Positions 1 through 10,636 of a DNA stretch of 32,863 nt are shown here, piece after piece (positions within the stretch are counted from its first letter, which is position 1; each line of letters starts with the position of its first letter). Below the pieces are notes generated by a model that saw only the letters and a list, made by a program, of their open reading frames with translations, had not been told where the DNA came from and did not search any database. Source of the DNA: Candidatus Saccharimonadota bacterium (GTDB lineage: Bacteria > Patescibacteriota > Saccharimonadia > Saccharimonadales > UBA10212); the NCBI GenBank assembly GCA_016187125.1, contig JACPKF010000005.1, positions 1 through 32,863 on the forward strand. The letters are read 5' to 3'. The translations under genes were made by a program, and so were the position numbers.

Positions 1-332
1 GCCTGTTCGGCTTGACCGATACTCGGGGCCTGAGCCTGCCCAGTGGGCAGAGTCGAAGTCAGAGCCGTGGCTGGCTCGTCACCAACAAAACCGGCTTGGG
101 TAGCTGAAGCTGGGGAGAGCTCACTGGCAAGGCTGGACTCTAAAGTCTTAATAGTGCCTTCAGTAGACTTTAGGGCGTGCTCAGCGGACTGGGCGAGGGT
201 TTTGGCTTCTTTAGCCAACAGCGTTTTAACACGATGTAGGCGCATACGGCAACGAGTGGAACAGGTTGTAGCATTCCGACTCTTAAAAACCGTATTACAG
301 CCAGGACAGATTTTGTTTTTTTGGCGCGCCAT
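1..332 (-). CDS. Small zinc-ribbon protein, truncated by the window edge (MARQKNKICPGCNTVFKSRNATTCSTRCRMRLHRVK...)
   Basis: Manual reverse-strand translation from ATG at 332-330 stays open to base 1; CPGC...CSTRC cysteine pairs. Missing from the ORF track because it has no stop inside the window. Confidence 0.7.
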   Translation of the reverse strand, partial: MARQKNKICPGCNTVFKSRNATTCSTRCRMRLHRVKTLLAKEAKTLAQSAEHALKSTEGTIKTLESSLASELSPASATQAGFVGDEPATALTSTLPTGQAQAPSIGQAEQ

Positions 333-589
333 ACTCTTTTTTGTTTTAGCTAAACGCTAGTTAAAAGTATAAGCACTTTCGTAACAATGTCAAGGAGTAA
401 AATTGTAACTTTTAAGGTGGTAGAAACATACTGTAACTAAACTAAACCGTAATATTGTAACTCATTACCTAATCCACGTCTCAAGCCTTGGCCAGCAAAA
501 TTTTTGTTTCTTGGCTTTCGACCTTGTTGCTTAGCATCAAGCTGCTGAGAGTGCAGCTTTACCGTTGTTTTTAGAAGCCTTTGCCCCGT

Positions 590-808
590 TTACAGATCAT
601 CCAGCCTCTCTTCGTGTTTATCCACCTGTTTCTTAACGTTCATTTGAACTGTTAAAAGATCAATATTGTTATCGAATTTAGCATGCAAATCTTCCAACAA
701 AACACCTTGTTTTCTCTGCTCGTTCTTAATCTCTGTCAGAACTTCACTAGTGGTAATTTCTTCGTAGACAATTTTTCTAACCCCATCTTCAGTAATTTGG
801 CTAGTCAT
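590..808 (-). CDS. Small hypothetical protein, probably coiled-coil
   Basis: 72-aa ORF, charged heptad-like C-terminus (NVKKQVDKHEERLDDL), same strand as neighbours. Confidence 0.5.
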   Translation of the reverse strand: MTSQITEDGVRKIVYEEITTSEVLTEIKNEQRKQGVLLEDLHAKFDNNIDLLTVQMNVKKQVDKHEERLDDL

Positions 809-894
809 TAATTATTTACCCCTGTTAACTTATTCCTTGAACTTTAATTATACGCTCCGTTTTGACTAGCCAAAACGGTAATATTAACACCAAA

Positions 895-3828
<2,934 letters not shown>

Positions 3829-3858
3829 GATGATTTAGATTTTAACAGAAAGTGCCTG

Positions 3859-4194
3859 TTAAATAACAGCGGTCGTGGAACTAGGCGGCATTATTATACG
3901 AGGGCTGTGTCCAATTGTACGGTTGTCTCTAGTTTGCATAGTGTAGTAAGACAGCTCATCCATCAATGGTAGTGGCGTACCTTGCCAAAGATGCTGCAAG
4001 GAGCCATTCTCGCTCATGGCCAAAATCGCTGGGTAGATAGTCACACTGTAAAGCTCGGCCATATCTGCGCCTTCGGCTGATTCTAGACTTACCAGCTCAA
4101 TAGCTTTGCCCTTATATCTCTGAAATTCAGCCACGTAATCGGTCACAATACCGCCATGTTCACTTCGCTCGTGATATAAAATTAGCACTCGCAT
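3859..4194 (-). CDS. Thioredoxin-fold-like small protein lacking catalytic cysteines
   Basis: 111 aa; MRVLILYHERSEHGG at the position of a CxxC site, then SVTIYPAILAMSENGSLQHLWQG, resembling the cis-Pro region of thioredoxins. Confidence 0.5.
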   Translation of the reverse strand: MRVLILYHERSEHGGIVTDYVAEFQRYKGKAIELVSLESAEGADMAELYSVTIYPAILAMSENGSLQHLWQGTPLPLMDELSYYTMQTRDNRTIGHSPRIIMPPSSTTAVI

Positions 4195-4244
4195 ACCGCT
4201 AGTGTATAGCTTTTTGACCTACTTTGGAAAGTAGCCAACTAAAT

Positions 4245-4268
4245 ACCACTTTGGACCGCCAAAGTGGT
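4245..4268. repeat. 10-bp perfect hairpin ACCACTTTGG-ACCG-CCAAAGTGGT
   Basis: Direct reading; its left half is also part of a 16-bp long-range inverted repeat with 4658-4673. Confidence 0.85.
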
Positions 4269-4338
4269 GCAAAGCTCTCAAACCGTGAGAAAAGCTGAAG
4301 TTCGCTAAAGTCTCAAAATAAGTGAACTTCGACAACTC

Positions 4339-4353
4339 TCCGCCTATGGCGGA
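4339..4353. repeat. Dispersed palindrome TCCGCCTATGGCGGA
   Basis: Identical 15-mer at 16397-16411. Confidence 0.8.
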
Positions 4354-4641
4354 TCAAACACGTCTCAGCTCAGCTGATTTTGAACCTTTCTTTCACTCAG
4401 TTTTCTCACACGTTCGAATTTAAGAGAGGTTCGGGCATGCGGTGCAAGTCTGAGCAGATGTATTTTTTAGTCCGGGCATCAGTAAAAATAGATGAGTTTG
4501 GTAGGCGGCTGACGAATCCAGCCGAAACTCTAGTCTCGAGCCTCCTATAGAAATAGTGAGGGATCGCTTATCGTTGTTTCGGCGCGGCAGTTGGCGTAGG
4601 CAAATTCAATCTGTTTTCACTGCGCCCGGGAGTTTTGCAAC

Positions 4642-4657
4642 TCCGCCAGCTGGCGGA
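4642..4657. repeat. Dispersed palindrome TCCGCCAGCTGGCGGA
   Basis: Identical 16-mer inside priA at 18248-18263; one-base variant at 8714-8729. Confidence 0.85.
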
Positions 4658-4784
4658 TTGGCGGTCCAAAGTGTCAAAATTTTTGGTTCTTTTTCAAAAA
4701 AGAATTATTCCTTAAAGTTCTGAAAAAGCTTTTATCTAACTACAGCCGGTGGTCGAGCCGTCCTTCGACTGTGCTCAGGGTGGA

Positions 4785-7673
4785 TCAACTGCAGCCTGTA
4801 GTTGAGCCGCAGGCGCTACAAACGTAGCAGGAGCCGGCTCTTTGGGTCTGGTTACCACAGTTATAGCAGATTGGGGCTGCTCCGTCGGCTCGTTCGGTTT
4901 TTAGCACCTTGTGGGTTGTGGACTCGGTGGTTTGCTCGATCTTAGACAGGTCTGAAGTGCTGGCAGCTACGGTTGTAACGGCTTCTGTAATAGCCGCTTC
5001 GGCTTCGGCCACGGCTTCCATGGCTTGTTCGACCACGGCGCCTTGTTTGGCAGCTTCGCTTAGTAAACTAGTTTGGGTTTCCGGTATGTCCTCTAAGGCA
5101 GCTAGTCCCAGCTCCAAGCGATCATCAAAGGTTAGGTAACTTTTCCCCAGACGCCGGAAAATATAATCTATTAACGAGGAAGCGGTGCGGATTTCTGGAT
5201 CATCGGTGATGCCAGCCGGAGCAAAACTGGTGTTAGTAAAGGTCCGGACAAACCTCTTTAGAGGCACGCCGTATTGCAAGCCAAAACTAACGCTAGTGGC
5301 AAAGGCGTCCATAACACCGCGCAAGGTCGAACCTTGTTTAGCAATACTGATAAATAGTTCACCAGGAGTACCGTCTTCATACTCGCCGACTATGGCATAG
5401 CCACGGCTGCCAGCGACAGTAAACTTAAAGGTTTTAGAATTTCGCACTCTGGGCAGTTCTCTGCGGACGGCCGACGTTCCGATGGCCGCAGCACTAATTG
5501 CTACAGCCATCATCATCGGCGTAGCAGGACCGGTTTCGACGCTCGCGAGTGCGCGGTCGGACCCCCGATCTCCGCCTTTAGCGGACGTCGGGGCTTTTTT
5601 GGCCATACTGAGTGGTTGGGCAACTTTGCAGTTATCGCGGTAAATAGCCACTGCTTTCAGGCCTCTTTGCCAGGCGTCCATATGCAGTTGCTCGATGTCT
5701 TTGACGGTCACTTGCTCAGGCATATTTACCGTCTTAGAAATAGCGCCTGAAATAAATGGTTGTACAGCCGCCATCATTTTTACATGACCCAGATAGTGAA
5801 TGGCGTTATCACCCATACTACAGGCAAAGACATTCAAATGTTCATTTTTAAGGTGTGGGGCTCCGACTATTGTCTTTTCGACATCGATGTAATTAATAAT
5901 GTCACCGATTTGGGCACGGTTGTAACCTAGTGCTTTCAATGCCCGAGGCACGGTCTGATTAACAATATGCATAGTACCTCCGCCGACTAGTTTTTTGACT
6001 TTGACAAGTCCCAAATCAGGCTCGATGCCTGTGGTATCACAGTCCATCATCAGCCCTATAGTGCCGGTTGGCGCCAGCACCGTAGCCTGCGAATTGCGAA
6101 CACCGTGTAGCTCGGCCAGCTCGACCGCCTCGTCCCAGGCTTGAGCGGCCGCCGATAACAGTTCTTCTGAGGCTAAAGCTGGATGGATTTTTTTTACTTC
6201 GTCACGATGCATGCGTAGCACTTTATTCATAGCTTCTTGGTCTTTATCATAACCGGCAAATGGCCCTACCCGTTTGGCAAGTCGGGCGCTGGTAGCATAA
6301 GCCTGCCCGGTCATGAGAGCAGTGATAGCCGCCGCCTGGGCGCGGCCTTCATCACTATCATATGGCAAACCTTGAGCCATCAACAGTGCGCCCAAATTAG
6401 CGTAACCCAAGCCCAGTTCGCGGTAGGCCCTGGCGTTCCGAGCAATACTTTGAGTCGGGTATTCGCTGTAACCAACCAATATTTCTTGGGCCGTAAATAC
6501 TAATTCAACACTGTGGCGGAAGGCTTCGATATCAAAACTAAAATCCTCGTTTAAGTATTTAAGTAAGTTAATAGAAGCTAGATTACAAGCTGAGTTGTCC
6601 AAATGCATATATTCGCTACAGGGGTTAGAGGCATTGATACGACCGGCGTTGGGCGTGGTGTGCCAACGGTTAATGGTCGTATCAAACTGCATACCGGGAT
6701 CGGCGCATTCCCAGGCAGCTTCGGCGATCTGATGGAATATATGGCGAGCTTTAACGGTTTTGATCGGTTGTCCGGTAGTTACTGCCTTCAAGTCCCAGTC
6801 CCCGTCATTTTGAACGGCTTGCATAAAGCTATCAGTAACCCGAACCGAATTGTTGGCATTTTGGTACTGGACGCTATAGCTGTCCTTACCGTCTAAGCTC
6901 ATATCAAAACCGGCTTGCTCTAGTACCCGCGCCTTACGTTCCTCTAGCGCCTTACACCAGATAAATTCTTCAATGTCGGGGTGATCGGCGTTTAAAATAA
7001 CCATTTTGGCGGCCCGGCGGGTCTTACCGCCGCTTTTGATGGCACCAGCGCTAGCATCAGCTCCGCGCATAAAAGACAGCGGTCCTGAAGCCGTACCGGC
7101 GCTTTTGCCCAATCTTTCCTTGGAACTTCGCAAAGAGCTGACATTGATGCCCGATCCTGAGCCGCCTTTAAAAATCATGCCTTCTTCGTAGTACCAGTTT
7201 AAGATGGCCGGCATGGTGTCCTGGACGGCCAAGATAAAACAGGCGCTGGCTTGCTGGCTACGTTCCCGCACACCAATATTAAACCAGACCGGGGAGTTAA
7301 AAGCCGCGCGTTGAGTCGCTAATATGTATTTAAGTTCCTCACGAAAATTCTCGGCCTCGTCAGAGCCTTCAAAATAACCTTCTTGCAAACCAGTTCGCGT
7401 TATCGTGTCAACCACTCTGTCAATAAGTTCTTTTAAAGAGCGCTCCCGCGATTTAGTGCCGGGAGTACCGCTAAAATATTTTTGAGCGACAATATTAACA
7501 GCGTTTAGCGACCAATGTTCTGGGAAATCTACATTCTTTTGCTCAAAAACAGCTTTGCCGGTGGCCGGATTAATAATGGCTGAATCTTGCGTGGTCCATT
7601 TTAGCAGGTCATAAGCCTTAGATTTAGGCTTCGTAAAAAGTCTCTTAACAGACAATGTGGTTGCTTGTGCCAT
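4785..7673 (-). CDS. nrdJ: Class II (adenosylcobalamin-dependent) ribonucleotide reductase
   Basis: 962 aa; NPCSEYMHLDNSACNLASINL, LAPTGTIGLMMDCDTTGIEPDLGLVKVKKLVGGG, C-terminal Cys-rich CYNCGNQTQRAGSCYVCSACGSTTGCS. Confidence 0.93.
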   Translation of the reverse strand: MAQATTLSVKRLFTKPKSKAYDLLKWTTQDSAIINPATGKAVFEQKNVDFPEHWSLNAVNIVAQKYFSGTPGTKSRERSLKELIDRVVDTITRTGLQEGYFEGSDEAENFREELKYILATQRAAFNSPVWFNIGVRERSQQASACFILAVQDTMPAILNWYYEEGMIFKGGSGSGINVSSLRSSKERLGKSAGTASGPLSFMRGADASAGAIKSGGKTRRAAKMVILNADHPDIEEFIWCKALEERKARVLEQAGFDMSLDGKDSYSVQYQNANNSVRVTDSFMQAVQNDGDWDLKAVTTGQPIKTVKARHIFHQIAEAAWECADPGMQFDTTINRWHTTPNAGRINASNPCSEYMHLDNSACNLASINLLKYLNEDFSFDIEAFRHSVELVFTAQEILVGYSEYPTQSIARNARAYRELGLGYANLGALLMAQGLPYDSDEGRAQAAAITALMTGQAYATSARLAKRVGPFAGYDKDQEAMNKVLRMHRDEVKKIHPALASEELLSAAAQAWDEAVELAELHGVRNSQATVLAPTGTIGLMMDCDTTGIEPDLGLVKVKKLVGGGTMHIVNQTVPRALKALGYNRAQIGDIINYIDVEKTIVGAPHLKNEHLNVFACSMGDNAIHYLGHVKMMAAVQPFISGAISKTVNMPEQVTVKDIEQLHMDAWQRGLKAVAIYRDNCKVAQPLSMAKKAPTSAKGGDRGSDRALASVETGPATPMMMAVAISAAAIGTSAVRRELPRVRNSKTFKFTVAGSRGYAIVGEYEDGTPGELFISIAKQGSTLRGVMDAFATSVSFGLQYGVPLKRFVRTFTNTSFAPAGITDDPEIRTASSLIDYIFRRLGKSYLTFDDRLELGLAALEDIPETQTSLLSEAAKQGAVVEQAMEAVAEAEAAITEAVTTVAASTSDLSKIEQTTESTTHKVLKTERADGAAPICYNCGNQTQRAGSCYVCSACGSTTGCS
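5571..5585. repeat. Palindrome TCCGCCTTTAGCGGA inside the nrdJ linker
   Basis: Same TCCGCC-N-GCGGA family; lies in the low-complexity linker encoding SAKGGDRGS. Confidence 0.7.
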
Positions 7674-7693
7674 GATGTTTGTGCCTCTCCTTT

Positions 7694-7728
7694 ACCCGCA
7701 AAAACTTTTTTTGAAAGTTTCGGCGGGT
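7694..7728 (-). promoter_or_regulatory. Leader hairpin next to the nrdJ Shine-Dalgarno
   Basis: Sense strand ACCCGC-cg-AAACTTT-caaaa-AAAGTTT-tt-GCGGGT followed by TAAAGGAG and then the start codon. Confidence 0.55.
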
Positions 7729-7867
7729 TAGTTTATTTTATTTTTAATATTTATTTAGAGCTAGCTGCGACCCACTTATGCGCTAAGCAGATCTTCCTCC
7801 TTTGCTCCTTTTAGATATTGCTAGAATATCACCAAGCAATAGCTAAAGCAACAGACCTATTTGCGGC

Positions 7868-8126
7868 TTCGTCTTATAAGAAACCCCTTCGCGGTTTCTT
7901 ACCCCCACACCCCACAAAAACCACTAGCGTTCGCTTTTTTCGGGGGCCCTTGGGGGTCCTCGCGCCGGGTGCGGCCTTCGACTGTTGCTCAGGCCGCCCT
8001 GTCTTCGAATCCGAGGTCGCTCAGACTCGAGGGGAGAGCATGTCGTCCTTCGAGTATCCTCAGGACGACCCTGAGCATCTGTCGAATGGGCGGAAATCCG
8101 CTCGCTCTGGGCTCTCTTCCCGAGGC
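7868..8126. repeat. Mosaic repeat element, copy 1 (with internal insertion)
   Basis: Shares ordered blocks with 11884-12009: TTATAAGA-AAC..., CGCGCCGGG-CGGCCTTCGACTG-GCTCAGGCCGCCCTG, TGTCGAA-GGGCG, GGGCT-CTCTTCCCGAG. Confidence 0.75.
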
Positions 8127-8132
8127 CACAAA

Positions 8133-8624
8133 CTACTTCTTGTCAGCTTTTTTAAGGGGGTTTTCGTCAGATTTGGTCTGTCGAATTTTAGTTAGTTCGC
8201 GCTCAAAACTTGATATATCGCGGAATTTGCGATAAACACTGGCAAAACGCACGTAAGCCACTTCGTTAATTTTAGATAGGCCTTGCATCAGTAGTTCGCC
8301 AATATCGGTACTACTGATTTCCGGTTCGCCGCGACCATAAAGCTCGCGTTCGATGCCGGCCACGAAACTCTCCAGTTGCATGTTAGTTACTGAAGTTTTT
8401 TCGCTAGCGTGCTGCAAACCGCGCAAAAGTTTTTCACGACTAAATAGCTCGCGGGTACCATCGCGCTTAACAACCACCAAGTTTGGTCTTTCCAAACGCT
8501 CATAAGTCGTAAAACGATGATTGCATTTAAGACATTCCCGGCGTCTTCTGATAGCTTCACTATCAGCCACGTCTCGTGACTCAATAACTTTATTATCTAT
8601 AGACCCGCAGTGATGACATTTCAT
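8133..8624 (-). CDS. nrdR: Transcriptional repressor NrdR
   Basis: 163 aa; MKCHHCGSIDNKVIESRDVADSEAIRRRRECLKCNHRFTTYER and an ATP-cone domain. Confidence 0.97.
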   Translation of the reverse strand: MKCHHCGSIDNKVIESRDVADSEAIRRRRECLKCNHRFTTYERLERPNLVVVKRDGTRELFSREKLLRGLQHASEKTSVTNMQLESFVAGIERELYGRGEPEISSTDIGELLMQGLSKINEVAYVRFASVYRKFRDISSFERELTKIRQTKSDENPLKKADKK

Positions 8625-8713
8625 TTTGTCAGACTTACCTCCAGTGGTTGCCCTAGTGCCTTTAGCAGTTTGGAACCCCTGTTTTTTAAGCTGTTATTTA
8701 ACCCGTTCGACTC

Positions 8714-8729
8714 TCCGCCAGCCGGCGGA
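8714..8729. repeat. Dispersed palindrome variant TCCGCCAGCCGGCGGA
   Basis: One-base variant of 4642-4657 and 18248-18263; inside a patch with other REP-like words (8705-8797). Confidence 0.75.
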
Positions 8730-8931
8730 TCGTTCAGGCCCTCGGCTCTGAGGTCTTCGACCGTGAGGCTCAGACCGAATCGGCTCAGGCTCGAAGAGGT
8801 TAACACTGAGCAGCGTTTAAGCGCTGTCGAATGTGTTAAGGTGCTATCACTATATTTAGTGGTCGTGAACTTTATATTAGCCCTATCCATAGCGCCTATG
8901 CAAATATTTTATGATGTATTAATCACAAAGG

Positions 8932-10434
8932 TTATTGTTTATTCTTTTTTGTGTCCTTGTTTTTTGCCGAAACACTTTTTTGTTCGCCACTCTCGTCTTC
9001 GCCTTTATCTTTTGGCTGATCGGAGTCAATTTTTGTAACTATTTCTCCGGTTTCCTTAGAATCTTGGTCGGTCTTTTCGTCCGATGTAGCGACTACTTGA
9101 TCATCATCCGTTTGACTCTGCACTACTTGATCGTCCGTTTGACTCTGCCCGGAGGCCGGTAAATCATCTACCTGTTGATCGGAAGTAGCAGGAGTGGGAC
9201 CGCCTTTTTTACGTCTAAATCGGCGCAAAAATGAAGGTTTTTCGAGTTCTTCTTCTCTATCTTTTGATTCTTGACTAACGGCTTGTTCATTTGGCAAAGA
9301 CCAAATGTTTGGCGATTCGTCACTATGAAAATCATGCACCCCGCCGTGATCAGCATCTTTAAGATCCATGTTGATGTCAGCCATGGTGGCATCGTCCAGC
9401 TGCTCTGAAGAGGCTGGAACTTCAGACTTATCGGCTTGGCGCAGCAGTTCGGCAGTTTGGGCGCTCCGCTTAGCGTAATAAGTATCGTCAAATCCAGTGG
9501 CTACCACAGTTACAATCAGCTCGCCTTCTAGCTCAGGATTAATAGTTGCCCCAAATATTATATTGGCTTCTTCATCAGCAGCAGCCGTGATTGCCTCAGC
9601 CACGGTATTAATTTCGTGCATTGACATATCTTTACCGCCAATGACATTGAACAGAATGCCCCTTGCCCCGTCTATTGATACTTCAAGCAGCGGTGAGGAA
9701 ATTGCTTGCCCAGCAGCCTCTATCGCTCGGTTCTCGCCACTGGCCCGGCCAATGCCCATAAGGGCTGTCCCGGCATTACTCATGACTGTTTTAACGTCGG
9801 CAAAATCCAAGTTAACTAAGCCATGAACGGTTATTAGATCGGAGATGCCCTGCACTCCTTGGCGTAGAACGTCATCGGCTACCTTAAAAGCTTCCAGTAG
9901 TGGTGTACGCCTATCAATTGTCTGCAAAAGCTTATCGTTTGGAATGACAATTAAGGTATCGACGCTTCGGCGGAGTTTATCGATAGCCGCTTCGGCGATG
10001 CGGCGTCTTTTTTCGCCTTCAAAGGCAAAAGGCTTGGTAGCAAAACCGACCACCAAAGCTCCGGCGTCCTGGGCCTGACTAGCCACGATTGGACCGGCAC
10101 CGCTGCCCGTACCACCTCCAGCACCAAAGGTTACAAAGACCATATCGGCGCCTTGAACGGCCTCGGCTATATCGGCTTTGGATTCCTCAGCGGCTTTTTG
10201 GCCTAAGACAGGATCGGCACCCACGCCCAAACCGTGGGTTGTTTCCTTGCCAATGTTAACCTTCCCGGCTGCTTGGGAGTGATGCAGCGCTTGGGCGTCA
10301 GTATTAATGGCCACAAAGTCCACCCCGGTCACGCCGGCGTCTACCATCCGGTTAATAGCCGCTCCCCCGGCGCCACCAACACCAACTACTTTAATTCGAG
10401 CAAATGTTTCGATTGCCGGGTCTATCTTAGGCAT
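8932..10434 (-). CDS. ftsZ: Cell division protein FtsZ with a long acidic C-terminal tail
   Basis: 500 aa; [31 protein letters not shown] tubulin signature; repetitive [19 protein letters not shown] tail. Confidence 0.97.
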   Translation of the reverse strand: MPKIDPAIETFARIKVVGVGGAGGAAINRMVDAGVTGVDFVAINTDAQALHHSQAAGKVNIGKETTHGLGVGADPVLGQKAAEESKADIAEAVQGADMVFVTFGAGGGTGSGAGPIVASQAQDAGALVVGFATKPFAFEGEKRRRIAEAAIDKLRRSVDTLIVIPNDKLLQTIDRRTPLLEAFKVADDVLRQGVQGISDLITVHGLVNLDFADVKTVMSNAGTALMGIGRASGENRAIEAAGQAISSPLLEVSIDGARGILFNVIGGKDMSMHEINTVAEAITAAADEEANIIFGATINPELEGELIVTVVATGFDDTYYAKRSAQTAELLRQADKSEVPASSEQLDDATMADINMDLKDADHGGVHDFHSDESPNIWSLPNEQAVSQESKDREEELEKPSFLRRFRRKKGGPTPATSDQQVDDLPASGQSQTDDQVVQSQTDDDQVVATSDEKTDQDSKETGEIVTKIDSDQPKDKGEDESGEQKSVSAKNKDTKKNKQ

Positions 10435-10636
10435 TAAATGCTCCTTTCAGTCGCCTTAGCTAAAAGCTGATAGCCGGTAGCTGTTAGCTGGCTTTTTGCG
10501 TAATGAATCATTATCTCTTTAAATCTCTCACAAATTTAGTTGATTAAATTATACGCAAAAAACTATACTGAATGCAATTAATACTCACATAAAAGTTTTC
10601 TAAACACCCGTGAATAAAATAGTGTCTCTAAAGTCT

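Larger units (their letters stand above)
4248..4673 (-). ncRNA. Candidate structured non-coding RNA or long structured leader between nrdJ and the thioredoxin-like gene (family not identified; strand assumed from flanking genes)
   Basis: Perfect 16-bp inverted repeat CACTTTGGACCGCCAA (4248-4263) / TTGGCGGTCCAAAGTG (4658-4673); an inner long-range pairing CGGGCGCAGTG / CACCGCATGCCCG; a local hairpin CGGCTGGATTCGTCAGCCG; no good ORF. Confidence 0.4.

Noticed and set aside
43-360. 105-aa plus-strand ORF
   Set aside because: Antisense to a better minus-strand frame with a zinc-ribbon motif (332 to beyond base 1).
4248-4673. tmRNA, RNase P RNA, SRP RNA or cobalamin riboswitch assignment
   Set aside because: Fragments such as GGTGCAAGTC and AGTCCGGGC are suggestive, but the diagnostic 5'/3' ends, T-arm, CCA or conserved cores were not found by eye; left as an unassigned candidate.
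4909-7191. Several plus-strand ORFs within nrdJ
   Set aside because: Antisense shadows of nrdJ.
7818-8235. Two overlapping plus-strand ORFs (125 and 124 aa)
   Set aside because: They read through the mosaic repeat element in two frames and into the nrdR 3' end.
8621-8890. 89-aa minus-strand ORF upstream of nrdR
   Set aside because: Much of it is a translation of REP-like repeats (LTVEDLRAEGLNDPPAGGES); probably not a real protein.
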